Source: Chloroflexi bacterium TSY
GTDB lineage: Bacteria; Chloroflexota; Anaerolineae; Caldilineales; Caldilineaceae
DNA: 64,000 bases
Assembly (NCBI GenBank): GCA_019217005.1
Contig: JAHBNG010000013.1
Coordinates: forward strand, 118,109 to 182,108
Direction of reading: 5' to 3'
The position numbers and the translations under genes are program-made. Position 1 is the stretch's first letter; each line of letters starts with the position of its first letter. The notes beneath the pieces were generated by a model that made no database searches, was not told where the DNA came from, and saw only the letters and a list, made by a program, of their open reading frames with translations. Positions 35,821 through 45,128 of this stretch are shown piece after piece.

Positions 35821-36459
35821 ATGGCCGATAAATCAACCTATCACGGCAAAGAAATCTCCATCACCTTTGACGGTTCACGGTGTATTCATGCCCGCAATTG
35901 CGTCCTTGGTCAACCCCATGTGTTTCAAGCCAATGTAGAAGGTCCTTGGATAAAACCGGATAATGCTCCGGCGGAAGCGTTGGTTGCCTTGGCTCACACA
36001 TGTCCGTCGGGTGCGATCACGTATGAACGTCATGACGGTGCGGGCGAAGAAACAGCCCCAGACGTGAATACGATTCGCGTGTCAGAGAATGGTCCACTAC
36101 ATCTTCGCACAAAGATTGTTTTGGATGAGACGGCGGATGGTTATCGAGCAACACTCTGTCGTTGTGGTGCATCTGAGAACAAACCCTACTGCGATGGTTC
36201 ACATCATGAGATTGATTTTCATGCCACGGGTGAACCAGCTACCCAAGAGTCGGAACCGCTTATGGAGCGCTCTGGTGAATTGAGCATCACGCCCCGTCCA
36301 AATGGACCGTTACTCATTCGCGGCAATCTGGAAATCATCTCCGGTACGGGACGCACAATGAACCGTACCCAAAATACCGCTCTATGTCGTTGTGGTGCAT
36401 CTGAGAACAAACCCTATTGCGATGGTACACATCGCGAGATTGGTTTTAAAACGGACTAA
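35821..36459 (+). CDS. Fe-S protein: 4Fe-4S mono-cluster domain plus two CDGSH domains
   Basis: A 212-residue protein. Residues about 10-75 match the divergent 4Fe-4S mono-cluster domain (SRCIHARNCVLG, later AHTCPSGAI). Two CDGSH-type iron-sulfur motifs follow, CRCGASENKPYCDGSH and CRCGASENKPYCDGTH, each with three Cys and one His to hold a 2Fe-2S cluster. The two motifs share a nearly identical DNA stretch of about 40 bp (36157 and 36383), pointing to an internal duplication. It is a cytoplasmic redox or cluster-transfer protein; the partner is unknown. AAGGAG precedes the ATG. A small VOC protein gene lies downstream. Confidence 0.92.
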   Translation: MADKSTYHGKEISITFDGSRCIHARNCVLGQPHVFQANVEGPWIKPDNAPAEALVALAHTCPSGAITYERHDGAGEETAPDVNTIRVSENGPLHLRTKIVLDETADGYRATLCRCGASENKPYCDGSHHEIDFHATGEPATQESEPLMERSGELSITPRPNGPLLIRGNLEIISGTGRTMNRTQNTALCRCGASENKPYCDGTHREIGFKTD

Positions 36460-36507
36460 GGCTTTTCCAACAAACAATTGAAATCCCTCATTTGATCCGG
36501 AAAAGCT
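36460..36507 (+). terminator. Stem-loop after the Fe-S protein gene, repeated motif
   Basis: GGCTTTTCC at 36460-36468 pairs with GGAAAAGC at 36499-36506, directly after the stop codon. The arms and the AAGCCAT text after them match the stem after the MFS gene at 8443-8485. A terminator role is inferred from position; no T-run is present. Confidence 0.5.
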
Positions 36508-36592
36508 CAAGCCATTCCAGAGAAATCGACTTGGCAAATTTTAAAAGCTACTTTTTACAAACAATCATTCACGATTACTAATTGGAGAAATC

Positions 36593-36958
36593 ATGAAGCT
36601 AACTGCTACCCATCACGTAGGATTATTTACACCCAATTTTGCCGAGATGGAGAAGTTTTGCAAACAGACACTCGGCTTAGAGGAGGTCAAACGTTGGGAA
36701 GACCCAACAATCGTCTTTTTGGCAGCTGGAAACACAGTTATCGAATTAATCAACAGCAAGAATTTTGAGATAGATGAAAACCGCCCGGCCGGCTTCGACC
36801 ATTTTGCCTTTCACGTTGATAGCGTCGATACAGTATTTGCTGAATTGGTCGAAGCCGGTATTACGATTGACAGCGAGCCGCGCGATTTTAAGGATGTGCG
36901 GATCGCTTTCTTCCGCGATCCAGATGGCAATTTATTGGAGCTGGTGGAAGAAAAATAA
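36593..36958 (+). CDS. VOC-family (glyoxalase/dioxygenase-like) protein
   Basis: A 121-residue protein with the vicinal-oxygen-chelate fold pattern: an N-terminal half THHVGLFTPNFAEMEKFCKQ with a likely metal His, and a C-terminal half GFDHFAFHVDSVD...FRDPDGNLLELVEE with a second His and the metal-binding Glu. This is the minimal length for a glyoxalase-I or epimerase-like enzyme working as a dimer. The reaction cannot be assigned. The ATG has TTGGAGAAATC just upstream, a good ribosome site. It stands between the Fe-S protein and a repeat. Confidence 0.88.
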   Translation: MKLTATHHVGLFTPNFAEMEKFCKQTLGLEEVKRWEDPTIVFLAAGNTVIELINSKNFEIDENRPAGFDHFAFHVDSVDTVFAELVEAGITIDSEPRDFKDVRIAFFRDPDGNLLELVEEK

Positions 36959-36959
36959 C

Positions 36960-37071
36960 AGGCTCTTCAGGAATTCAAGGGGGTGACAAGCTCAAGAATG
37001 ACGAGCGCCGGTTGAGTGGCGAAGCCGCATCGAAACCAAAGCGGGTCTACCCCCTGAGATCCGGTTGAGCC
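36960..37071. repeat. Intergenic structured repeat, copy 2 of 2
   Basis: Copy of the repeat at 9422-9533, here with GGTTGAGTGGCGAAGCCGCA plus TCGAAACC as a clear inverted core and AGGGGGT facing ACCCCCT as outer arms. Where the bases differ between copies, several changes keep pairing, such as AGGGGGT/ACCCCCT here against a weaker pair in copy 1. It is non-coding. Confidence 0.7.
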
Positions 37072-37108
37072 AAATAACAATTACGATTTTGGATCTACGA
37101 TTTACAAC

Positions 37109-37669
37109 ATGTATACGCGTCCGATCACGATTCGTCATATCTTCATTTCGCCTGGCCACAACTATTTTGGGCACGAGAAGAACGCTCCAGGAAATCATCC
37201 CACGCACGATGTCGATCAGGTAATGGCCAAGACAGATCTTGGCTTAGTTGGGGATCGATTTTTTGGGCTCAAAAAGGGCTTCGATGGACAGGTTACATTT
37301 TTTGCATGGGAAGTTTATACACTGTTGTGCGAGCAATTTAGTAACCTATCTATCACCCCAATGCTCCTTCGGCGCAATGTCATCACAGAAGGCATCAACC
37401 TCAATGCTCTGATCGGTCATGAATTTGAGATTCACACCAAGGAAGGCGAAGGCGTTCGCTTTCGAGGTGCACGACATTGCAATCCTTGTGCCTGGATGGA
37501 TCAGGTTGTGGGCTCTGGCGCTCTAAAGTTCTTGAAAGGCCGAGGTGGCTTACGGGCACAGATCTTGAGTGACGGTGTTTTGCGCTCTGGTGATGCAATG
37601 CTCTTTACCTCAGTTCAATTGGACGCAACACAGATTACAGAACCCCTCGCCCGTCCCAAGCTCCCATAA
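37109..37669 (+). CDS. MOSC-domain protein
   Basis: A 186-residue protein of the MOSC (molybdenum cofactor sulfurase C-terminal) type. The conserved Cys in ARHCNPCAWMD and the RGGLRAQILSDGVLRSGD block are typical of stand-alone bacterial MOSC proteins, which are linked to sulfur carriage for molybdenum enzymes or to N-hydroxylated base reduction. LGLVGDRFFG near residue 45 is a typical N-terminal block. The enzyme partner is not in the window. The protein is soluble. The start ATG at 37109 has only a weak ribosome site. Confidence 0.85.
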   Translation: MYTRPITIRHIFISPGHNYFGHEKNAPGNHPTHDVDQVMAKTDLGLVGDRFFGLKKGFDGQVTFFAWEVYTLLCEQFSNLSITPMLLRRNVITEGINLNALIGHEFEIHTKEGEGVRFRGARHCNPCAWMDQVVGSGALKFLKGRGGLRAQILSDGVLRSGDAMLFTSVQLDATQITEPLARPKLP

Positions 37670-37799
37670 CGATCATCTGCGTTCTTCAGATAATCCTGTT
37701 CTCTTGGCAAATGTGTTCATATGTTCTATACTCAGTAAATCAAAAGCGACACAGATCTATACCGCACTGGCTCATAAACCTAAAATAAATCCGCCTGTT

Positions 37800-39303
37800 C
37801 TTTACTTTCTGGTAAAGGCTTGAGTGACAAAGGGCAAACCGAAAGGGGCGGAAAAAAGAATCCACCCTGAAAAAACGGGATAAAATGTAAAAATAGTGCT
37901 CGGCTAGTTTAAGCAGCGGCATTGAGGCGGCGATGAGCGAGAACGCCTTTAGGGAAATGGTGTGAAACCGAGGCCTTTTTCCGAAAGTCAGGGTCGAGTT
38001 GGTCGGGAGTTGGAAAAAGAGCACTCGAGAGAACGCGGCGCAGCCTGCCGGGAGTGGCTTGAGGCTCTCGATCCCAGTAGCCAGTCGGTATGGGAGGAAG
38101 AGAAGCGGCTAAATGGGAAAGAAGATTGCCAGCCAGCAGCCCCAGTTCAGGTAAGCGGAAGCAAGCCTCATCGGCATGAACAAATTGACGATGTAAGCCA
38201 ATCATCTGCTTGGAAGCCAAGGGGGGATGTTCAACAGGCCAGCGCTCCAGATAGAAAAGATAAATGGTTTCAGCTTGTAAAGCCATGACGGTCGCCAGAA
38301 CCAAAGGTGTGTGATAAGCAGGATCCTGAAAGACGTAAATCGAATAGGTGCGGTTGGCTGTATCCACCTTGGTTGTCCTGGGGACGAGATTGTGCCATGC
38401 TTGATAGCGAATCAGGCGACCACTATAGACAAATTGACCAAACGAGTCTGGAGTTGTGGCCTCGAGTCGCTTTCCCCTATAGCATCGAGAGAGCGGACGC
38501 ACAATATCACCATATTCGGGTGGTCTGCCTTTTTCCTTACGTTCGGGTAACTCATTGCGGCGCGCTGTGCAGTTAATCGCTTCCCGAAGGACAAATCGGT
38601 CGACGTCGCTTTCTAGCATTTCTCTGATTGTAAACCCGGCATCGACCACCGCCACTTCGTCTGACTCCAGTGATTTCTTCGTCTCTTTCAGCAGCTTTTT
38701 CCGAAACTCACTTTCCTTTGTGCCTACCTCGCATCTCATGATTGCCTTGAGCAGTGGCACTCGTTTCCCGCCTATCTCCCCCGAGCTTATCATCACTCCA
38801 AAGATGAGCGCGGGCAATGCCCGACGAGCCGTTGAGTTATAGAGTCGGTTCACTTTCCCTTGCAGCTTCGGTCGCCAGAACCCTGTGATATCTATGCTTT
38901 TCACTCGGTATCCTTCTAACTTTTTTGCCTCCCATTCCCCTTTCCACTCCACTTCTTCTTGCCACGATGAGAGCAGGCTTGCAATATCCCATGATCCATA
39001 TCGAAAGCTCCACCAGCTTCGCCGGAGCTCCTCATCTTCAAACCCGCTTTCACTCAATCCACTATGGATTGCTCCTCGACTTTTCAGAAACGATCCATTC
39101 ATCATCGCCCACATCAGACGCATTACATTTACGTTTGTTCCCACCGGCGTTACTTGCAATACATTCATCAGTACTGCTATAGTTATTTCTGGCGCGGTTA
39201 GCATTCCTTCCTCCTTTTTGGTTTCTCTACCTTTAGGATGAAACGCTAACCGCTTTTTGTCACATTTCTCACCTCATCTCTTTTCTTTTACCAGAAAGTA
39301 AAG
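37800..39303 (-). mobile_element. IS4-superfamily element, copy D
   Basis: A 1,504-bp element with the standard inverted ends and a perfect 5-bp target duplication, CTGTT, at 37795-37799 and 39304-39308. It is intact and so is an independent insertion. It has the same orientation as copies A-C, so recombination with C could delete or duplicate 34.6-37.8 kb. Confidence 0.94.
37909..39204 (-). CDS. IS4-superfamily transposase, copy D, intact
   Basis: A 431-residue transposase with all catalytic blocks (SIDITGFW, VAVVDAGF and the YREK signature). It is almost the same as copy B and belongs to the QAETIYLFYLERW subtype. With complete ends and a complete frame, this copy and B are the two most likely active elements. 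Confidence 0.9.
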   Translation of the reverse strand: MLTAPEITIAVLMNVLQVTPVGTNVNVMRLMWAMMNGSFLKSRGAIHSGLSESGFEDEELRRSWWSFRYGSWDIASLLSSWQEEVEWKGEWEAKKLEGYRVKSIDITGFWRPKLQGKVNRLYNSTARRALPALIFGVMISSGEIGGKRVPLLKAIMRCEVGTKESEFRKKLLKETKKSLESDEVAVVDAGFTIREMLESDVDRFVLREAINCTARRNELPERKEKGRPPEYGDIVRPLSRCYRGKRLEATTPDSFGQFVYSGRLIRYQAWHNLVPRTTKVDTANRTYSIYVFQDPAYHTPLVLATVMALQAETIYLFYLERWPVEHPPLASKQMIGLHRQFVHADEACFRLPELGLLAGNLLSHLAASLPPIPTGYWDREPQATPGRLRRVLSSALFPTPDQLDPDFRKKASVSHHFPKGVLAHRRLNAAA

Positions 39304-39384
39304 CTGTTATACTCGACTGAAAACGGTCAAATTTATTTTAAGTTTATGGCAGTGCTCAGTATATTTGCAAAAAGGGGGCGTGAG

Positions 39385-40359
39385 ATGGCCACTACAACCC
39401 AAGTCGTCGATAAAAAAAACACTCCGCTGGAATCGGAAGCCGATGCGCAGTCAAACGAAAATGGATATCGAACTGAGCCGTCCGAAGATGATCCTTATCG
39501 CTATGGTTGGCGATACATTCCGGCATCACCTGAAAATATCGCCAAATATGGAACTGAATATGATATCGGAGGAGCTCTACAGATCCCTCTTACCTTAGAC
39601 GACATCTTACATCCAGAAGAGGAAGATTTTCGTGTGCATCACAAAGAACACAATGAGATCTGCAGCTACCTTTCCACCGCATTCAACACACATCATGCAT
39701 CAAATCCGAATATGATCGCGCTAGATGATGTCCGCGTCGATTGGGGGATTCCGGGGGTGCGACCCTATGGCCCAGACGTGACAGTCATCTTCAATGTGCG
39801 AGAAATCCGCAATTGGGGAACGTTTCGTGTGGCAGAGGAGGAGACAAGCCCCAGCCTGGTAGTTGAGGTAACATCACCTAGTACACGTCATATCGATCTG
39901 GGAAGAAAAGTCACCGCATATGCCCAAGCCGGTGTCCCGTATTATATTATTGTTGACACGATTCCCAATCGAGAGCCGACCGAACGTCGCTTACTAGGTT
40001 ACGAACTGACTCCAAACGGTTATGTACCTCTTGTTCCCAACGCACAAGGATGGCTGTGGATGGACCCAGTTGGACTCTGGATCGGGCTAGATGGAGCAGA
40101 AGTCTATTGTTACGACATCGATGGAAATCCAATTCGACGGGCAGTAGAATATGCCGAAGCGCTCTCTGCAACAGAAGAGCGGGCTGAACTAGCCGAGGAG
40201 CAAGCGGAAGCGGCAGAGGAGCGAGCCGAAGTGGCAGAGGAGCGGGCTGAAATAGCGGAGGAACGAGTCAGTGCCGAAGTGGCTGCCCGTAAAGCTGTAG
40301 AGGATGAATTAGCTCGTGCAAAAGCTGAACTTGCTCGATTGCGCGGTGAAAGTTCGTAA
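39385..40359 (+). CDS. Uma2-family endonuclease-like protein with charged coiled-coil tail
   Basis: A 324-residue protein of the Uma2 (DUF820) family, which has a restriction-endonuclease-like core. Core blocks are RPYGPDVTVIFNVRE (Asp), SLVVEVTSPSTRHIDLGRKV (Glu-x-Thr and Lys) and YAQAGVPYYIIVD. The C-terminal 75 residues are a regular charged helix with repeats of the form A-E-E-R-A-E (EEQAEAAEERAEVAEERAEI), predicting a coiled coil for dimer or higher assembly. The ATG at 39385 follows an AGGGGG stretch; an in-frame upstream ATG at 39346 is closer to the IS end. The function of this family is unproven. Confidence 0.88.
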   Translation: MATTTQVVDKKNTPLESEADAQSNENGYRTEPSEDDPYRYGWRYIPASPENIAKYGTEYDIGGALQIPLTLDDILHPEEEDFRVHHKEHNEICSYLSTAFNTHHASNPNMIALDDVRVDWGIPGVRPYGPDVTVIFNVREIRNWGTFRVAEEETSPSLVVEVTSPSTRHIDLGRKVTAYAQAGVPYYIIVDTIPNREPTERRLLGYELTPNGYVPLVPNAQGWLWMDPVGLWIGLDGAEVYCYDIDGNPIRRAVEYAEALSATEERAELAEEQAEAAEERAEVAEERAEIAEERVSAEVAARKAVEDELARAKAELARLRGESS

Positions 40360-40360
40360 T

Positions 40361-41558
40361 ATGATGCCCCCTCTTCGTTCCCTCAAAATACTTGACTTCT
40401 CTACTTTGCTACCTGGACCTTATGCAACCATGATGCTGGCCGATTTGGGTGCAGATGTGTTGCGCATAGAAGCACCTGGCCGCGCTGATTTGACTCGCAT
40501 GATCCCCCCATTCGAGGCTGGTCAGTCCGCGCAACATGCATTCCTGAATCGTTCAAAGCGCAGTCTAGGTCTTGATTTGAAAAAAGATGGAGCAATAGAA
40601 ATAGTCAACCGCCTCGTTCAGAGATATGATATTGTGGTTGAACAGTTTCGTCCTGGCGTCATGGATCGATTGGGCGTTGGCTATACAGCGCTTAAATGAG
40701 GTCAATCCGAAGCTGATTTTCTGTTCATTAACAGGCTATGGACAGAATGGCCCTTATCACCAACGTGCTGGACATGACATAAATTACTTGTCATTATCGG
40801 GTTTAATGAGCTATGCGGGCCGGGCAGGTGAAACACCGACGCCTCTCCCGATGCAGGTGGCTGATGTAGGCGCTGGTTCACTACATTTGGCGATCGGACT
40901 TCTCTCAGCGGTCATTCGACGACAGGAGACAGGCCAAGGTGGTTTCGTCGACATTAGTATGTTCGATGGCTCGTTCGCATGGAACAGTTTGGGGATCGCT
41001 CATTCCATCATCGGTGACACCGATCCACAACAGGAAAGTATGGTACTCAACGGCGGCATCTACTACGACTTCTACCGGACCCGTGACGACCGCTATCTTT
41101 CCGTCGGATCGTTGGAGCCCAAGTTCTGGGCGGGATTTTGTCAGGCAATCGAGCGACCAGATCTAATCGAGAAGGGGATGGATTTTACGTCGGCAACACA
41201 AGAGATGGTCAAAACGGAAGTTCGTCAAGTTATGGCGAGGAAAACGCTCGCCGAATGGATGGACATCTTTGCCGAGATCGATGTTTGTGTGGAACCGGTG
41301 TTGACGACCGGAGAGACGCTCCAACATCCTCAGACTCAGGCACGAGGGTTGCTCGTTGATGTACCTTTGCCCGACGGTTCAACTCAGCAACAGGTAGGCT
41401 GCCCAATCAAGCTCTCTGACTTTGATCCAGACTATCAACACATTGGCACCGATTTGGGTGCACATAGTCGAAGCGCTTTGGCGGAAGCAGGGTTTTCTAA
41501 GGAAAAAATTGATGAACTGGTTGTCAGGGGTGTTGTAACAGAGGGAAGAGGTGTGTAG
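40361..41558 (+). pseudogene. CaiB/BaiF-type CoA-transferase, one frameshift
   Basis: A family III CoA-transferase gene. The N-terminal LKILDFSTLLPGPYATMMLADLGADVLRIEAP is typical, and the catalytic Asp is in VDISMFDGSF. The frame breaks at AAA 40694-40696: dropping one A joins GYTAL to NEVNPKLIFCSLTGYGQNGPY as expected, giving about 398 residues. This may be a real mutation or a run-length error. The enzyme would move CoA between carboxylic acids, or act as an acyl-CoA racemase. It begins two bases after the Uma2 stop codon and precedes a thiolase and a FadB-type gene, so a CoA-thioester degradation role is likely. Confidence 0.88.
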
Positions 41559-41661
41559 AATAGCAGTTTTTTCTATTCAATCGAAACTCACATAGACTAT
41601 CATTCGGAAAGATTACAGATGGGATTTAGGGATTGCTACTTGCAGCACGAGTATTTTCTTG

Positions 41662-41688
41662 GTTAGTATCACGCACTACGCAACACGT
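41662..41688. repeat. GCGTAGTNCGTGTTGCG repeat arm, third locus
   Basis: GTTAGTATCACGCACTACGC followed by AACACG matches the right arm of the repeats at 14568 and 35783. Only one arm is clear here. It lies in the 184-bp gap before the thiolase gene. Confidence 0.5.
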
Positions 41689-41742
41689 TCGACACACAAC
41701 ATATCTCGTTTTCCGATCTAGTCCAAACAAAGGGACAGGAAC

Positions 41743-42957
41743 ATGACACAAGAAGCATATGTTTATGAAGCAATTCGCACGCCTCGTTCCAGAGGCAAGT
41801 CAAGCGGTGAGATGTATGAGGTGAAGCCGGTTGATCTCGTCGTTACGTTGATGGACGAAATGGTCCGGCGCACGAATTTGGACACATCTCAGATTGATGA
41901 CGTTGTGCTTGGTTGCGTCACACCAGTTGGCGACCAGGGATCCGATATTGCAAAGATTGCGGCCCAGAAGGCTGGCTGGGATATCGATGTACCGGGCATG
42001 CAGATCAATCGCTTCTGTGCATCGGGTCTGGAAACCGTTAATATGAGCGCCATGAAGGTCCGCTCCGGTTGGGAGGATCTGGTTGTTGCTGGTGGTGTGG
42101 AGAGTATGTCACGAGTCCCAATGGGATCAGATGGTGGAGCGATGGCGCTCGATCCGCAAACGAATTATGAAACTTATTTTGTTCCTCAAGGCATCGGTGC
42201 TGATCTGATTGCAACGATTGAAGGCTTTGAGAGAGAAGATGTGGATCGATTTGCGCTGCGTTCCCAACAGCGTGCCTCCTTTGCGCGTGACAATGGCTAT
42301 TTCGATCGCTCTGTCATTCCGGTCAAAGACATGAATGGTCTGTCGATTCTTGAAAAAGATTCATATATTCGACCTGACACCACGATGAATGGTTTGGGAA
42401 GCTTGAATCCGGCCTTTGCCACAATGGGAGAATGGGGGTATGAATATGTGGCACAAGAGCGTTATCCAGAGGTGGAAAAGATCAATCACGTTCACACAGC
42501 GGGCAACTCATCCGGCATTGTTGATGGCGCTGCGCTGGTGTTAATTGGGAGCAAGGAAAAAGGAGAAGCGCTGGGTCTGACGCCTCGGGCGCGCATCAAA
42601 TCAGCAGCATTAGTGGGTACGGATCCCGTCATTATGCTCACGGGACCCGCTCCAGCCACACGCAAGGCGCTGGGCAAAGCGGGTATGACGATTGATGATA
42701 TCGATTTGATCGAGGTGAACGAGGCATTTGCAAGCGTTGTTCTCAAGTTCTTGCGCGAAATGAAGTTGGAAGAGAGCATGGAGAATGTGAACGTCAATGG
42801 CGGTGCGATTGCGATGGGTCATCCATTGGGCGCAACGGGTGCTTGTTTGCTGGGAACGCTTTTGGATGAGATGGAGCGCACCGATTGTGAAACCGGATTG
42901 GTGACACTCTGTGTTGGTGGTGGCATGGGGATTGCAACGGTTGTTGAACGAGTGTAG
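41743..42957 (+). CDS. Thiolase (acetyl-CoA C-acyltransferase)
   Basis: A 404-residue thiolase. The catalytic triad is visible: nucleophilic C92 in [10 protein letters not shown]360 in GHPLGATG and C390 in LCVGGGMG. Its [13 protein letters not shown] start and FADI-like spacing suggest a degradative FadA/FadI type that cleaves 3-ketoacyl-CoA to acetyl-CoA. It is followed after 20 bp by a multifunctional FadB/FadJ-type gene, the usual partner. ATG 41743 follows AGGGACAGGA, a good ribosome site. In this cluster it could also cleave acetoacetyl-CoA produced from the beta-keto acid pathway. Confidence 0.93.
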   Translation: MTQEAYVYEAIRTPRSRGKSSGEMYEVKPVDLVVTLMDEMVRRTNLDTSQIDDVVLGCVTPVGDQGSDIAKIAAQKAGWDIDVPGMQINRFCASGLETVNMSAMKVRSGWEDLVVAGGVESMSRVPMGSDGGAMALDPQTNYETYFVPQGIGADLIATIEGFEREDVDRFALRSQQRASFARDNGYFDRSVIPVKDMNGLSILEKDSYIRPDTTMNGLGSLNPAFATMGEWGYEYVAQERYPEVEKINHVHTAGNSSGIVDGAALVLIGSKEKGEALGLTPRARIKSAALVGTDPVIMLTGPAPATRKALGKAGMTIDDIDLIEVNEAFASVVLKFLREMKLEESMENVNVNGGAIAMGHPLGATGACLLGTLLDEMERTDCETGLVTLCVGGGMGIATVVERV

Positions 42958-42977
42958 CGATTGAACAAGGGCACAAA

Positions 42978-45117
42978 ATGATTTTTCAGTACGAAAAAGA
43001 TACGCAGGGAATCGTCACTCTCACAATCGATATGCCAGGCCGCTCGGCAAATGTGCTCAATGAGGCATTTTGGGATGCGTATGCAGCAACGCTGGATCGT
43101 CTGGAGGCAGAGTTAGATCTGACGGGTGTGGTTGTGACGTCGGCCAAGAAGCTCTTTGTAGCTGGTGCCGATATCGATACGACGTTTGGTCACAATGAGC
43201 CACAGAAATACTTTGATGGAAGCCAGGAGGCCAAAGCCCAATTCCGTCGTTTGGAACGTTTGGGTAAACCGGTCGTTGCAGCGCTCAATGGAACGGCTTT
43301 GGGAGGGGGCTTCGAGTTGGCTCTCTCTTGTACTTATCGGATTGCATTGGATCATCCACGCACCAAGTTCGGCTTTCCCGAAGTCGGTCTTGGGCTTTTG
43401 CCAGGTGCTGGCGGTTTGACAAAGACGGTGCGCTTATTGGGCCTTGAGAAAGCGCTTGATTATTTGGCAAAGGGAACCCAAGTGGATCCGCAGACGGCGC
43501 TTGCCGATGGTCTAGTCGACGAACTCGCCAGTGATCGAGACGACATGATGACCAAGGCTCATACCTGGATCTTGGTCAATCCAAATGCTCTGCAACCGTG
43601 GGATCAAAAGGGGTATCGGATACCGGACGGCACCCTATCGCATCCTAAAATTGCGCAGATGTTGGCAATTGCGCCTGCTGTTATGCGCAAGGAGACCAAG
43701 GGCAACTACCCTGCTCCTCACGCGATCATGGCCGCGATGGTAGAAGGTGCACAGGTTGATTTTGAGACAGCTTGTCGCATTGAGTCGCGTTACTTTGCCA
43801 AGTTGGCTGCGGGTCAGATTGCGAAGAATTTGATGATCGCAAACTGGTTCCATCTAAATGAGATCAGAAAAGGGGGAAGTCGTCCCAAAGAAATTCCGCC
43901 TCAGCAGACTGAGAAGGTCGGCGTGTTGGGGGCTGGATTGATGGGTCACGGCATCGCGTATGTGACGGCGTTTGGCGGGATGGATGTTGTATTGAAAGAT
44001 GTGTCGACGCCAAAGTCTGAGGAAGGAAAGGCCAAGATTGCAGCGATTATGCAAAGCCGCGTCAAGCGTGGCCGCATGGCGCAAGAGCAGATGGAAGGGA
44101 TCCTGGAGCGCATTCAGCCAACAGGCGACGCAGCGGATCTCGCCGGCTGTGATCTTGTCATCGAAGCAGTCTTTGAGAATCGCGATCTGAAAGCTCGAGT
44201 CACGGCAGAAGCCGAAGCCGTGATGAGACAGGATGGTGTCTTTGCCTCGAATACATCAACTTTGCCGATCACCGGATTGGCCGAGACCGCAAAACGGCCC
44301 GAACGATTTATTGGGCTGCATTTTTTCTCGCCCGTCCATCGCATGAAGCTCGTTGAAATTATTGTGGGTGCCGAGACCTCGCAGGCAACGTTGGCCAAGG
44401 GCTTTGATTATGTGCTTCAGATCAACAAGCTTCCGATTGTGGTCAATGACAGCCGGGGTTTCTACACGTCACGCGTGTTTAGCACCTGGACGAATGAGGG
44501 ATTGGCCATATTGAGCGAAGGACAACATCCCCAAACGATTGAACGAGCGGGAATCCAGGCCGGAATGCCGATTGGCCCACTTGCGCTGTTGGATGAGCCT
44601 ATCGCTGGGTTTAGTCGATCATGTTCGCCAGCAAACAAGAGAAGATCTTGCAGCTGAAGGAAAGCCGATTCCAGAGCATCCGGCTAACGTTGTCATCGAT
44701 AAGATGTTGGAATTAGGCCGCTTGGGGCGTTCCTCAGGTGGGGGCTTTTATGACTATGGACGGGATAGCGAGCAGGGTAGTAAACAACTTTGGCCAGAAT
44801 TGAAAGACATATTCATGGATGGCAGCCACCGGCTGAGTCAGCAAGAGATGATCGACCGGATTCTGTTTATTCAGGCGCTTGAGACAGTACGCTGTTTAGA
44901 GCAAGGCGTGATCAATTCAGTCGCAGATGCGAATATTGGAAGCATCTATGGATGGGGATTTGCACCTGCACATGGCGGCACGCTCCAGTTTATCAACGCC
45001 TATGGCGTCTCCAAGTTTGTGGAACGAGCGAAAGAGTTGCGGGATACATATGGAGATCGGTTTGCCCCACCAAAGATGCTTGAAGAGATGGTGGCTGAGG
45101 GGCGGACTTTCCAATGA
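42978..45117 (+). pseudogene. FadB/FadJ-type enoyl-CoA hydratase/3-hydroxyacyl-CoA dehydrogenase, one frameshift
   Basis: A fused beta-oxidation enzyme. The crotonase half carries AGADIDTTF, GTALGGGFELAL and EVGLGLLPGAGG; the dehydrogenase half carries GVLGAGLMGHGIAYV and HFFSPVHRMKLVE. The frame breaks at CC 44598-44599: removing one C reads ALLDELSLGLVDHVR and gives a 712-residue protein of normal length. The C-terminal 3HCDH part continues to a stop at 45117. The break may be genuine or a sequencing error. It follows the thiolase closely and its stop overlaps the next reading frame, so the genes form one operon. Confidence 0.88.
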
Positions 45118-45128
45118 CGGAGGATTTT

